Shown: positions 1 through 7,471 of the stretch, piece after piece | How positions within the stretch are numbered: position 1 is the first letter of the stretch | Layout of the letters: every line of letters begins with the position of its first letter | Source: Bacteroidia bacterium | GTDB taxonomy: Bacteria > Bacteroidota > Bacteroidia > NS11-12g > UBA9320 | Length of the DNA: 24,730 bases | Assembly: GCA_013042025.1 (NCBI GenBank) | Contig: JABDQY010000078.1 | Span: forward strand, 1 to 24,730 | Direction of reading: 5' to 3' | The notes under the pieces: generated by a model | The model's input: the letters and a program-made list of their open reading frames with translations, nothing else | The model's database searches: none | Told to the model about the DNA's origin: nothing | Program-made: the position numbers and the translations under genes

Positions 1-2
1 AA

Positions 3-47
3 GAGTCAATCGAACATCGGGCAAAAGCCGGATTAAAGAAGGTATAA
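3..47 (+). CDS. possible C-terminal tail of an upstream gene (partial)
   Basis: Reading frame 3 is open from the window edge to a TAA at 45-47 and gives the tail ESIEHRAKAGLKKV. Its charged, non-repetitive composition looks like a real protein end. Its stop directly abuts the stop codon of the minus-strand gene at 48-50, which matches the tail-to-tail packing seen elsewhere in the window. The two other plus frames also stop within 55 bases, so the assignment is weak and the protein cannot be identified from 14 residues. Confidence 0.3.
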   Translation, partial: ESIEHRAKAGLKKV

Positions 48-308
48 TTATTTAATGTTTGATTTCTTGCTTGATGTAGAAACAACTTTAGTTTCTTCTT
101 TAGCAGGAGCAACATATTCTACAACCGCATCTGAATCATCAAATTCAGTAGTACATGCCTTTAAACCATGAACATTAAATGATTTTGAATCTTGAGTGAT
201 TGAAGCCAATGGCTTAACCTCAGATTTTTTCTCATCTTTCCCATTTCCTTCAGCTAAAGCTGCAAGACCAGTAAAAATTATGCAAAATAAAAGTATAGAC
301 TTTTTCAT
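48..308 (-). CDS. small secreted hypothetical protein (86 aa)
   Basis: I do not recognise this family. The N-terminus (MKKSILLFCIIFTGLAALA) is a textbook Sec signal peptide, with a Lys-Lys start, a hydrophobic core and an Ala-Leu-Ala cleavage site around residue 19. The mature part is about 67 residues, highly charged, rich in Lys, Glu, Asp and Ser, has one cysteine (C52), and ends in a basic Ser/Lys tail. There is no lipobox, so the product should be free in the periplasm or exported. The ATG is preceded by an A-rich stretch without a Shine-Dalgarno motif, as usual for Bacteroidota. It is transcribed away from gltX across a 206-base gap. Function unknown. Confidence 0.7.
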   Translation of the reverse strand: MKKSILLFCIIFTGLAALAEGNGKDEKKSEVKPLASITQDSKSFNVHGLKACTTEFDDSDAVVEYVAPAKEETKVVSTSSKKSNIK

Positions 309-486
309 CTTCTCGTGGTTTAGTACTTATAAGTATTCAATTGTGATGCCAATAATAGAGAATGGCCATAAGTATCAGAAAATCAGAGTTTAGTGTGGTG
401 CTTCTTGCCTTGCGGTGCAATTAATATCAGTCTCGTAATGGGAAAATCAATCTAAAAATAATCTCTCAAATTGATAGAAATGGAGC

Positions 487-494
487 TATTTTTG
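487..494 (+). promoter_or_regulatory. promoter -7 element for gltX (TATTTTTG)
   Basis: TATTTTTG matches the Bacteroidota sigma-A -7 consensus TAnnTTTG exactly and lies 20 bases before the gltX ATG. A TTG at 471-473 is only 13 bases upstream, so the -33 element is not convincing. The rest of the 309-514 gap shows no hairpin or repeat. Confidence 0.55.
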
Positions 495-514
495 CCGACT
501 TAATAAACATCGAA

Positions 515-2041
515 ATGAGTGATAGACCGGTAAGAGTTAGATTCGCCCCAAGTCCAACAGGACCTTTACATATTGGGGGTGTAAGAACTGCATTATATAA
601 TTATTTGTTTGCAAAACACCACAATGGTAAATTTTTACTTCGAATTGAGGATACAGATCAGAAACGCTTTGTAGATGGTGCTGAAGAATATATTAATGAT
701 AGTTTAGCTTGGCTTGGTTTAACCATAGATGAAGGGGTTAGAGAAGGAGGAGATTATGGTCCATATAGGCAAAGTGAACGTATGGATAAATATGCTGCCT
801 ATGCACATCAATTGGTAAAAGATGGGTTTGCTTATTATGCTTTTGATACTGCTGAGGAACTTACAGCAATGAGAGCTAAGCTCGAAGCCAATAAAATGAG
901 TGCTAAGTATGATGCCACTTCAAGAATGAGTATGAGAAATTCTTTAACGCTCAGTGAAGATGAAGTAAAAGAGCGTTTGGATAGAGGTGATAAATATATT
1001 GTAAGAATTAAATTACCACGAAACGAAGAGATTCGATTCCATGACATAATTAGAGGTTGGATTGTTTTTAATAGCAGTCAGTTAGATGATAAGGTACTTC
1101 TCAAAGAAGATGGATTGCCTACATATCACCTAGCAAATATTGTGGATGACCATTTAATGAAGATTAGTCATGTTATTCGAGGTGAGGAGTGGTTACCATC
1201 TGCTCCATTGCATATTATGTTGTATCGCTACCTTGGTTGGGAAGATACAATGCCAGAGTTCGCTCATTTGCCGTTAATATTAAAACCAGATGGTAAAGGT
1301 AAGTTAAGTAAGCGTGATGGTGATAGACTGGGTTTCCCTGTTTTTCCATTGGAATGGCATGCACCTGATGGAGAAATAAGTTCAGGTTACAAAGAAAGTG
1401 GTTATATGCCAGAGGCAGTATTGAACATGCTTGCATTACTTGGATGGCACCCATCTGATAACACAGAACTATTTGAACTGGATGAATTAATTAAGGAATT
1501 TAGTTTAGAACGCGTTTCTAAAAGTGGGGCAAAGTTTGATCAAGATAAGGCAAAATGGTTTAATCATCAGTTTTTAATGAAAGCTTCAGATAAAAAGCTT
1601 TTAGAAATGATTCAAGACCAATTAGAGGAGAAGCACAATTCAAAAGGAGAAGATTACATTCTTAAAGTAGTTAGAATGCTTAAAGAGAAAGTCAGTTTTG
1701 CATCCGAGCTTCTTGATGCCGGAGATTACTTTTTTAATGCACCGGCGACATACAATGAGAAAGTAAAAAATAAGAAATGGAATGCTGAAAACTGCACCAA
1801 TATTACGAATTTTATAGGTGAGTTAGTTGCGTCTAAAAAGTCTACCTCTCAAGAAATGGAGACTCATTTACAGGATTTTGCAGATTCAAAAGGGATTAAT
1901 AAAGGAAGTATGATGCAACCATTGCGTTGGGCCGTAAGTGGACAACCAGGGGGACCACCAATTTTTGAAATGCTAGAATTAATTGGACTTGAAGAAATCC
2001 AAAACCGACTTACCATAGCTAAGGAAAAGTTTCCAGTTTAA
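515..2041 (+). CDS. gltX: glutamate--tRNA ligase
   Basis: Cytoplasmic class I aminoacyl-tRNA synthetase that charges tRNA-Glu with glutamate using ATP. The HIGH-type signature is HIGG at residues 19-22 inside APSPTGPLHIGG, IEDTD is at 44-48, and the KMSKS loop appears as KLSKR at 263-267. The insertion after the KLSKR loop (GFPVFPLEW... SGYKESGYMPEAVLNMLALLGW) is, as I know the family, typical of Bacteroidota GluRS. The length of 508 aa is normal for the group. The cysteines of the E. coli zinc site are absent (YYAF at 107-110). The ATG fits the family N-terminus; there is no Shine-Dalgarno. The gene is monocistronic and its stop overlaps the stop of rnc on the other strand. Confidence 0.97.
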   Translation: MSDRPVRVRFAPSPTGPLHIGGVRTALYNYLFAKHHNGKFLLRIEDTDQKRFVDGAEEYINDSLAWLGLTIDEGVREGGDYGPYRQSERMDKYAAYAHQLVKDGFAYYAFDTAEELTAMRAKLEANKMSAKYDATSRMSMRNSLTLSEDEVKERLDRGDKYIVRIKLPRNEEIRFHDIIRGWIVFNSSQLDDKVLLKEDGLPTYHLANIVDDHLMKISHVIRGEEWLPSAPLHIMLYRYLGWEDTMPEFAHLPLILKPDGKGKLSKRDGDRLGFPVFPLEWHAPDGEISSGYKESGYMPEAVLNMLALLGWHPSDNTELFELDELIKEFSLERVSKSGAKFDQDKAKWFNHQFLMKASDKKLLEMIQDQLEEKHNSKGEDYILKVVRMLKEKVSFASELLDAGDYFFNAPATYNEKVKNKKWNAENCTNITNFIGELVASKKSTSQEMETHLQDFADSKGINKGSMMQPLRWAVSGQPGGPPIFEMLELIGLEEIQNRLTIAKEKFPV

Positions 2042-2778
2042 ATTAGGGACAAGATCTCGCAAGTTTTTTCGCTCGCAATTTGTTCTGCAACTTTCTTAGA
2101 CCTACCTCTACCCGTCGCAATTTCTTCACCGTTTATAAGAACACCAATGGTGTACATTTTTTGTTTATTCTTATCGTTTTGTTCTAATACTTTGAATTCC
2201 AATTCTTTACGTTCTTTTTGAGCGTGTTGATTGAGAAGGCTTTTGAAATTCTCAGTAACATCTTTTAGATGTTCAAAGTCGAGGTGAGGCACAACAATCT
2301 TCTTTTTGATATAATGCCTAGTAAACCGATATCCTTTATCAAGATAAATGGATCCTATTAAAGCTTCTAGGGCATTTCCTGAAATTCCTCGAATTGCAGA
2401 ATGGTTCCTACTAATTGATTTGTCAAAAAGTAAATGCTCATGAATTCCCATGTCATATGCTATTTGGGATAATCTTTTTCTACTTACGGCTTTAGATCTC
2501 ATTTCGGTCAAAAATCCTTCACCTCTAAATGGGAATTTTTTGAATAAGAGTTCTGCAATGATTAGATCAAGTACCGCATCGCCAAGATATTCTAGGCGTT
2601 CATTGTTGTTTTTTGTTTTTAATCCAACAATCTTTTCTGCTGTTGAATTATGTAAAAAAGCTTGTTTATAAAGTTTCAGATTACGAGGACAGTAGCCCAA
2701 GAGTCTATATAAATTGTCGTAAAAGTGTTTGTTGGGAGAAAAATTGCAGAAGTAGATTTTTTTAATTCTGCCAATCAC
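2038..2778 (-). CDS. rnc: ribonuclease III
   Basis: Double-strand-specific endoribonuclease for rRNA and mRNA processing. The nuclease domain carries the signature NERLEYLGDAVLD at residues 59-71, with catalytic E63 and D67. The second metal-binding patch reads GNALEALIGSIYLDKG: the conserved Glu (E138) is present, but the position of E. coli Asp114 is Asn (N135). A double-stranded RNA-binding domain follows at about 176-244. The length of 246 aa is usual. It is the last gene of acpP-fabF-rnc, 4 bases after fabF, an order common in Bacteroidota. Its TAA overlaps the gltX stop by 4 bp (2038-2041). Confidence 0.95.
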   Translation of the reverse strand: MIGRIKKIYFCNFSPNKHFYDNLYRLLGYCPRNLKLYKQAFLHNSTAEKIVGLKTKNNNERLEYLGDAVLDLIIAELLFKKFPFRGEGFLTEMRSKAVSRKRLSQIAYDMGIHEHLLFDKSISRNHSAIRGISGNALEALIGSIYLDKGYRFTRHYIKKKIVVPHLDFEHLKDVTENFKSLLNQHAQKERKELEFKVLEQNDKNKQKMYTIGVLINGEEIATGRGRSKKVAEQIASEKTCEILSLI

Positions 2779-2782
2779 AATA

Positions 2783-4033
2783 TTAATCGCATTTGCCCAT
2801 TACAACAGAAACATTGTGTCCTCCAAATCCAAAGGTGTTGCTTAATGCAACTTTAACGTCGCGTTTCTGTGCTTTGTTAAACGTAAAGTTCAATCTAGAA
2901 TCAAAGCTTTCGTCATCAGTAAAATGATTAATTGTTGGAGGTATAACACCTCTATCAAGAGCCATTAGGCAAGCAAGTGCTTCAACAGCCCCTGCAGCAC
3001 CTAGTAGATGCCCAGTCATTGATTTTGTAGAACTTATATTAATGTTGTAAGCATGATTCCCAAAAACTTCCTTTATTGCAATACTCTCGCTTACATCTCC
3101 CAAAGGAGTTGAAGTGCCGTGAACGTTTACATAGTCCACATCTTCCGGATTTATTTCTGCGTCTCTAAGTGCAAATTTCATAACATTAATCGCCCCCAAA
3201 CCTTCAGGATGTGGAGCGGTAATGTGATGAGCATCAGCAGTCATACCACCACCTAATATCTCACCATATATTCTTGCACCTCTTGCTTTTGCTGTTTCGT
3301 ATTCTTCTAAAACAAGGGCAGCAGCACCTTCACCAAGAACAAAACCATCTCTATCCTTATCAAAAGGTCGAGATGCTGTTTCTGGACTATCATTTCTTTC
3401 AGATAGAGCTTTCATGCTATTAAAACCTCCAACTGCAGAAGTAGTTACACAAGCTTCTGAGCCTCCAGTAATAATAGCTTTTGCCATTCCTAAACGGATG
3501 TAATTGAATGCATCAACTATGGCATTATTGGATGAGGCACATGCAGAAACAGTTCCAAAATTTGGGCCTCTAAAGCCATATTTTATAGAAATGTATCCTG
3601 GTGCAATGTCACCAATCATCTTAGGAATAAAAAAAGGATTAAACCTTGGAGTACCGTCTCCTAAGGAATAATCCTTTACTTCTTTTTCTAGCGTGTGTAG
3701 TCCACCGATTCCAGATCCCCAAATTACTCCTATATCTTCAGGTTTAAATGAAGACTCGGTAATTTTAGAATCCATAACGGCTTCGTCAGCTACAACCATT
3801 GCATATTGAGTGAAAGGATCCATTTTTCGGGCTTCCTTTCTATCCATAAAATTGCGTACATCAAAGTTCTTAACTTCACATGCAAACCTAGTTTTATGTT
3901 TTTCAGCATCAAAATGTGAAATAGGAGCAGCACCGCTTTTCCCTTGTTCTAATGCATCCCAATAATCTTTGGCTGTATTTCCGATTGGTGTTAGGGCACC
4001 AATCCCTGTAACTACTACTCGCTTTAACCGCAT
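2783..4033 (-). CDS. fabF: beta-ketoacyl-ACP synthase II
   Basis: Condensing enzyme of type II fatty-acid synthesis, which extends acyl-ACP with malonyl-ACP in the cytoplasm. The thiolase fold shows the active-site Cys165 in TVSACASS, His305 in VHGTSTP, Lys337 in SSTKSMTGH and His342 in TGHLLGAAGA: the Cys-His-His triad with the conserved Lys. The glycine-rich ends GSGIGG and FGFGGHN are also present. The length of 416 aa matches FabF rather than FabH. It lies 7 bases after acpP, its substrate carrier, and 4 bases before rnc, so the three genes are almost certainly one transcript. Confidence 0.97.
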   Translation of the reverse strand: MRLKRVVVTGIGALTPIGNTAKDYWDALEQGKSGAAPISHFDAEKHKTRFACEVKNFDVRNFMDRKEARKMDPFTQYAMVVADEAVMDSKITESSFKPEDIGVIWGSGIGGLHTLEKEVKDYSLGDGTPRFNPFFIPKMIGDIAPGYISIKYGFRGPNFGTVSACASSNNAIVDAFNYIRLGMAKAIITGGSEACVTTSAVGGFNSMKALSERNDSPETASRPFDKDRDGFVLGEGAAALVLEEYETAKARGARIYGEILGGGMTADAHHITAPHPEGLGAINVMKFALRDAEINPEDVDYVNVHGTSTPLGDVSESIAIKEVFGNHAYNINISSTKSMTGHLLGAAGAVEALACLMALDRGVIPPTINHFTDDESFDSRLNFTFNKAQKRDVKVALSNTFGFGGHNVSVVMGKCD

Positions 4034-4040
4034 TTAGTAA

Positions 4041-4277
4041 TTAACCAGCGTTTTCAGTTATATAAGTTACCGCATCTCCAACAGTAGCAATCTTTTCAGC
4101 TTGCTCATCAGGGATTGCGATGTTAAATTCTTTTTCAAACTCCATGATTAACTCTACAGTATCCAAAGAGTCAGCTCCTAAATCGTTAGTAAAGCTCGCA
4201 TCGTTTGTTACCTCAGATTCTTCAACACCTAGTTTATCTACGATAATTGATGTTACTTTTTCAGCTATTTCAGACAT
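4041..4277 (-). CDS. acpP: acyl carrier protein
   Basis: A small acidic four-helix protein that carries growing acyl chains on a phosphopantetheine arm. The attachment site is Ser37 in GADSLDTVELIMEFE, a perfect ACP signature, and the 78 aa length is standard. It is the first gene of acpP-fabF-rnc. The 98-base gap to the divergent IPExxxVDY-like gene must hold promoters for both operons; no exact TAnnTTTG is seen on the minus strand there (closest is TAGTTCTTTG, with two extra bases). Confidence 0.98.
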   Translation of the reverse strand: MSEIAEKVTSIIVDKLGVEESEVTNDASFTNDLGADSLDTVELIMEFEKEFNIAIPDEQAEKIATVGDAVTYITENAG

Positions 4278-4375
4278 ATTTCTAATTTATTTGTTAATGG
4301 GTGCAAAGAACTATTTTTTAGGTAAAAAAGACAAGATTAATTTGCAATTAAGTTTTAAGTGTAGCTAAAACTAGA

Positions 4376-4786
4376 ATGCATTCACTCTTTACCTCTGAAG
4401 AACTAGAATTAGACTTCCCAAAAATATTTGGTGTCTCTTCTGCAGATAAGCCAATAAAAATGGGCTATAATTTATCACTAAATCCCTTTATTGACGTGCA
4501 ATTCATTGATACAATTTCAAATTTTGATGAAACAAGTGAGCATGCAGCTTTTCTCATAACTTATCTTGATGACGATTACAATTGCTTATTGATTAAGAAT
4601 AAAGGGAGTTCTGGTTTTTTTTATAAACGCTTTAAAAACATTGACTATTTGCTATGTTCTACCACGGAAGAGGAACTTAAAGAAGAAATAATCGAAATTC
4701 TTAGCAAACTTAACTCTGTATCTATTTGTTTTGCACTTGACGAACCCAATCAGGATGAAATCCTAAATTTTAGTAAACTATTATAG
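4376..4786 (+). CDS. IPExxxVDY-like small protein upstream of pyk
   Basis: A 136-aa cytoplasmic protein without signal peptide or membrane segment. Its position, divergent from acpP and 3 bases ahead of pyk, is where Bacteroidota genomes commonly carry a protein of the IPExxxVDY family. The C-terminal part, KRFKNIDYLL followed by a Glu/Lys helix and VSICFALDE, resembles that family's motif and following segment. The literal IPExxxVDY is not present: the equivalent reads FFYKRFKNIDY, so this is a divergent member at best. Function unknown; co-transcription with pyk is inferred from spacing. Confidence 0.6.
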   Translation: MHSLFTSEELELDFPKIFGVSSADKPIKMGYNLSLNPFIDVQFIDTISNFDETSEHAAFLITYLDDDYNCLLIKNKGSSGFFYKRFKNIDYLLCSTTEEELKEEIIEILSKLNSVSICFALDEPNQDEILNFSKLL

Positions 4787-4789
4787 CAA

Positions 4790-6223
4790 ATGCAGAACAT
4801 TAAGTATAACAAAACAAAAATAATTGCAACTATTGGCCCAGCTACTTCAGAGGTGCCAATGCTTAAGAAAATAATTAAAGCAGGTGTAAATGTGTGTAGA
4901 ATCAATTTCTCTCATGGTACATTGGATACACACCTTCAAGTAGTTAAGAATATTAGGGAAGCAAATAAAGTTTTAGGAACCCATGTAGCTATCCTTGGAG
5001 ATTTGCAAGGACCTAAATTAAGAATTGGCGAGGTTGAAGGGAATAAAATGCTTTTAAAGAAAGGAAGTACAATTACACTTACAACGAAACCAACAGTAAG
5101 CAAGGATAATACGATTTATGTGAAGCACTCAACCTTAGCAAGAGATGTGGAAATTGGGGAGAGTGTTTTATTGGATGATGGGAAACTAGAATTAAAATTT
5201 ACTAAAAGGGTAGATAGAAATACGTTAGAAGCTAAAGTAATTAATGGTGGTGAACTAAGTTCAAATAAGGGATTTAATTTACCTTCAACTACATTATCAA
5301 TAGATTGTTTGACCGAAAAAGACTTAATAGACTTAGATTTTGCTATTAAACACGAGTTTGATTGGATTGCATTATCCTTCGTTCGGGAAGCTGCCGATAT
5401 TAATAAACTTAAAAAAATACTATCTAAACACAAAAGTGAAGCATGTGTTGTAGCTAAGATTGAGAAACCACAAGCCGTTCAAAATCTTGATGAAATTCTT
5501 GAGGTTACAGATGCTATTATGGTTGCCCGTGGTGATTTAGGCGTAGAAATGCCTATGGAACAAGTTCCCATAATTCAAAAGAAAATCGTTGAGAAATGTG
5601 TTGAATCATCTGTCCCAGTAATTATAGCGACTCAAATGATGGAGAGTATGATTACTTCTCCAACCCCAACTCGAGCTGAAGCCAGTGATGTTGCTAATGC
5701 GGTTATGGAAGGAGCAGATGCTGTGATGCTAAGTGCGGAAACTTCAGTTGGTAAATATCCAATAAATACAATTGAAGCGGTTGAAAGAATTTTAGGAACC
5801 ACCGAACTTGGATGGGATGTATACAATAAGCTCAGTGAGCCAGATCCTACATCTGAAACATTTTTGTCTGATGAGATTTGTTTCGCTACTGTTACAATGA
5901 GCAATGCTATAAATGCTAAGGCTATATTATCCATGACTCAAACGGGTTATACTGCTTATAAAATTGCAAGTGGACGGCCTAATTGTGACATTTTCATCTT
6001 TACTTCAAATAGAAGACTTCTTTCAAGATTGAGTTTAGTTTGGAATGTTAGAGCCTATTACTATAATCGAAAAACGAATACTGATGATACAGTAAAAGAT
6101 GTTATTGACCTTCTTAAGAAAGATAAGTTGCTAAAAAAAGGCGATATTGTGGTGAATACTGCAGCAATGCCGGTTAGAGAAAACAGAAAAACCAATACAT
6201 TAAAAATAAGTCAAGTAAGATAA
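4790..6223 (+). CDS. pyk: pyruvate kinase
   Basis: Catalyses the last step of glycolysis, phosphoenolpyruvate + ADP to pyruvate + ATP. Visible family motifs are RINFSHGT near residue 38, GDLQGPKLRIG near 71, VVAKIEKPQAV before the active-site loop, MVARGDLGVEMP at 244-255 that supplies metal ligands, and the TQMMESM...PTRAEASDVANAV...LSAETSVGKYP block. The 477 aa length is standard for bacterial enzymes, with an ordinary C-terminal domain. It lies 3 bases after the IPExxxVDY-like gene and its stop directly abuts the ATG of the DUF2480 gene. Confidence 0.97.
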   Translation: MQNIKYNKTKIIATIGPATSEVPMLKKIIKAGVNVCRINFSHGTLDTHLQVVKNIREANKVLGTHVAILGDLQGPKLRIGEVEGNKMLLKKGSTITLTTKPTVSKDNTIYVKHSTLARDVEIGESVLLDDGKLELKFTKRVDRNTLEAKVINGGELSSNKGFNLPSTTLSIDCLTEKDLIDLDFAIKHEFDWIALSFVREAADINKLKKILSKHKSEACVVAKIEKPQAVQNLDEILEVTDAIMVARGDLGVEMPMEQVPIIQKKIVEKCVESSVPVIIATQMMESMITSPTPTRAEASDVANAVMEGADAVMLSAETSVGKYPINTIEAVERILGTTELGWDVYNKLSEPDPTSETFLSDEICFATVTMSNAINAKAILSMTQTGYTAYKIASGRPNCDIFIFTSNRRLLSRLSLVWNVRAYYYNRKTNTDDTVKDVIDLLKKDKLLKKGDIVVNTAAMPVRENRKTNTLKISQVR

Positions 6224-6736
6224 ATGGTTGAATCTAATGAGATAGTAAACAAGGTTGCCAATAGTGGAATCATTACCCTCGATTTGGAAGAATTGATTCA
6301 AGAAAAACCTGTTTTTCAACTGGACATAAAGGATCAATTGTTTCAAGGACTTTTACTAAGAGAAAAGGACTTTAGAGCTTGGGTAAAAGAGCATAATTGG
6401 GAGCAATATAAAGATGCATACGTGGCTGTTTATTGCTCAAGTGACGCTATCGTTCCTACCTGGGCATACATGTTGATTGGAACAGCAATTGAGCCTTATA
6501 CCAGTGATCTTTTTTTTACTCCACCTGCAACTTTACCAGCTTTAATTGCTGAAAGAAAACTGTCTAATTTAAATGCAGATGATTTTGTAGATGCACGTGT
6601 GGTTATTAAGGGTTGCGGTGATCGAGAGATAGACAATCAAGCGTATGTTAAACTTACAATGCTATTGCTTCCCGTTGTGAAATCATTAATGTATGGCGAG
6701 CCTTGCAGCACTGTTCCTGTATATAAAAAGAGATAA
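6224..6736 (+). CDS. DUF2480 family protein
   Basis: A 170-aa soluble protein of a Bacteroidota-restricted family of unknown function. Features I associate with DUF2480 are the N-terminal VANSGIITLDLE, FQGLLLREKDFR around residue 41, and YVAVYCSSDAIVPTWAYML at about 66-84, with a Cys next to Asp and several Trp. There is no signal peptide or transmembrane segment. Its ATG follows the pyk stop with no spacer, so translation is probably coupled to pyk. A hairpin terminator begins right behind it. Confidence 0.8.
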   Translation: MVESNEIVNKVANSGIITLDLEELIQEKPVFQLDIKDQLFQGLLLREKDFRAWVKEHNWEQYKDAYVAVYCSSDAIVPTWAYMLIGTAIEPYTSDLFFTPPATLPALIAERKLSNLNADDFVDARVVIKGCGDREIDNQAYVKLTMLLLPVVKSLMYGEPCSTVPVYKKR

Positions 6737-6775
6737 AAAAAAGCCCAACACTATGTGTTGAGCTCTATTTATTAT
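6734..6775. terminator. bidirectional intrinsic terminator
   Basis: CAACAC at 6746-6751 pairs with GTGTTG at 6755-6760 around a TAT loop. After one mismatch the stem continues with GC at 6743-6744 against GC at 6762-6763. A run of eight or nine A lies on the left and a T-rich stretch on the right. It can therefore end both the pyk operon (plus) and the SPOR-like gene (minus), which converge here. Confidence 0.75.
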
Positions 6776-6790
6776 TACTAGTTAGCTTGT

Positions 6791-7369
6791 TTATCTTGAA
6801 ATAACTTCTAAAGCATCAAAGTCCATGTTTCTATTTCCATCTATGTATTGTGAAACAAAAGCATCTGAAATTCCTAAAGCTTTAATATCGTTACTGAATT
6901 GAACTGCGTCCATTAAGTCATCAAAATGACCAATAACATATCTTTTTGCACCGTCAATTTCTTCTGCCTTAACCACTTTTAATTTGTTATTAAATGACAC
7001 GAGGTCAAGATATTGGTAGTAACCCATTTGCACTTGATAAACTGTCCCCATTGGAAGCTTAGTGCTTGGCATGGTATTGAGCAGGTTTGTGTATTTGTCA
7101 TTTAAAATACTCATTTTAGTTTGAAGCTCTTTGTTTTTATCCTTTGCCTCTTTCAATTGAAGTTTAAGTGCATCTATTTCGTCCTCTAATCCCTTTACAG
7201 TAGACTTCTGTTTGTTCATCATTCTAACCCATTTTTCAGGATCTTTTTTATAGGTTTTAATTTCTTTTTTTAATGCCTTTTTTTCTGATTTACTCAAAGT
7301 TTGAGCTTCTGCTGAAATAAAACTTCCTATAAAGATTAAGGTTAAAAATGCTACTAGAATCTGCTTCAT
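6791..7369 (-). CDS. secreted coiled-coil protein with SPOR-like C-terminal domain
   Basis: 192 aa. A Sec signal peptide (MKQILVAFLTLIFIGSFISA, cleavage near AEA-Q at residue 23) is followed by a Lys-rich segment and a predicted coiled coil at about 47-98 (regular Leu/Lys/Glu heptads). A compact C-terminal domain at about 108-180 reads VYQVQMGYY...KRYVIGHFDDLMDAVQF...GISDAFVSQYIDGNR. The pattern of short strands, a 'G-x-F' element and a helix resembles SPOR domains, which bind peptidoglycan in divisome proteins. An envelope role is inferred; no specific function is known to me. It diverges from fumC. Confidence 0.75.
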   Translation of the reverse strand: MKQILVAFLTLIFIGSFISAEAQTLSKSEKKALKKEIKTYKKDPEKWVRMMNKQKSTVKGLEDEIDALKLQLKEAKDKNKELQTKMSILNDKYTNLLNTMPSTKLPMGTVYQVQMGYYQYLDLVSFNNKLKVVKAEEIDGAKRYVIGHFDDLMDAVQFSNDIKALGISDAFVSQYIDGNRNMDFDALEVISR

Positions 7370-7395
7370 TATCTTTTCGTGTTTAAATTGTTAGG

Positions 7396-7403
7396 CAAAA
7401 CTA
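7396..7403 (-). promoter_or_regulatory. promoter -7 element for the SPOR-like gene (TAGTTTTG)
   Basis: The minus strand reads TAGTTTTG, an exact TAnnTTTG match, 26 bases before the gene's ATG. A TTTG lies 24 bases further upstream, longer than the usual spacing, so the -33 element is uncertain. Confidence 0.5.
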
Positions 7404-7445
7404 TAAAATTGATGGATTGGGTATTCGCAAAGAATTGTTAATAAC

Positions 7446-7453
7446 TACCTTTG
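7446..7453 (+). promoter_or_regulatory. promoter -7 element for fumC (TACCTTTG)
   Basis: TACCTTTG matches TAnnTTTG exactly and ends 18 bases before the fumC ATG. No convincing -33 TTTG is seen at the expected distance. It lies 42 bases from the oppositely oriented -7 element at 7396-7403, so the two promoters are back to back. Confidence 0.55.
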
Positions 7454-7471
7454 CATACTTTATAATATACA

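Noticed and set aside
4120..4368. 82-codon plus-strand frame over acpP
   Set aside because: Mirror of the acpP coding sequence; the ACP signature on the minus strand is decisive.
5116..5934. Minus-strand frames of 100-105 codons over pyk
   Set aside because: Antisense shadows; all pyruvate kinase motifs lie on the plus strand.
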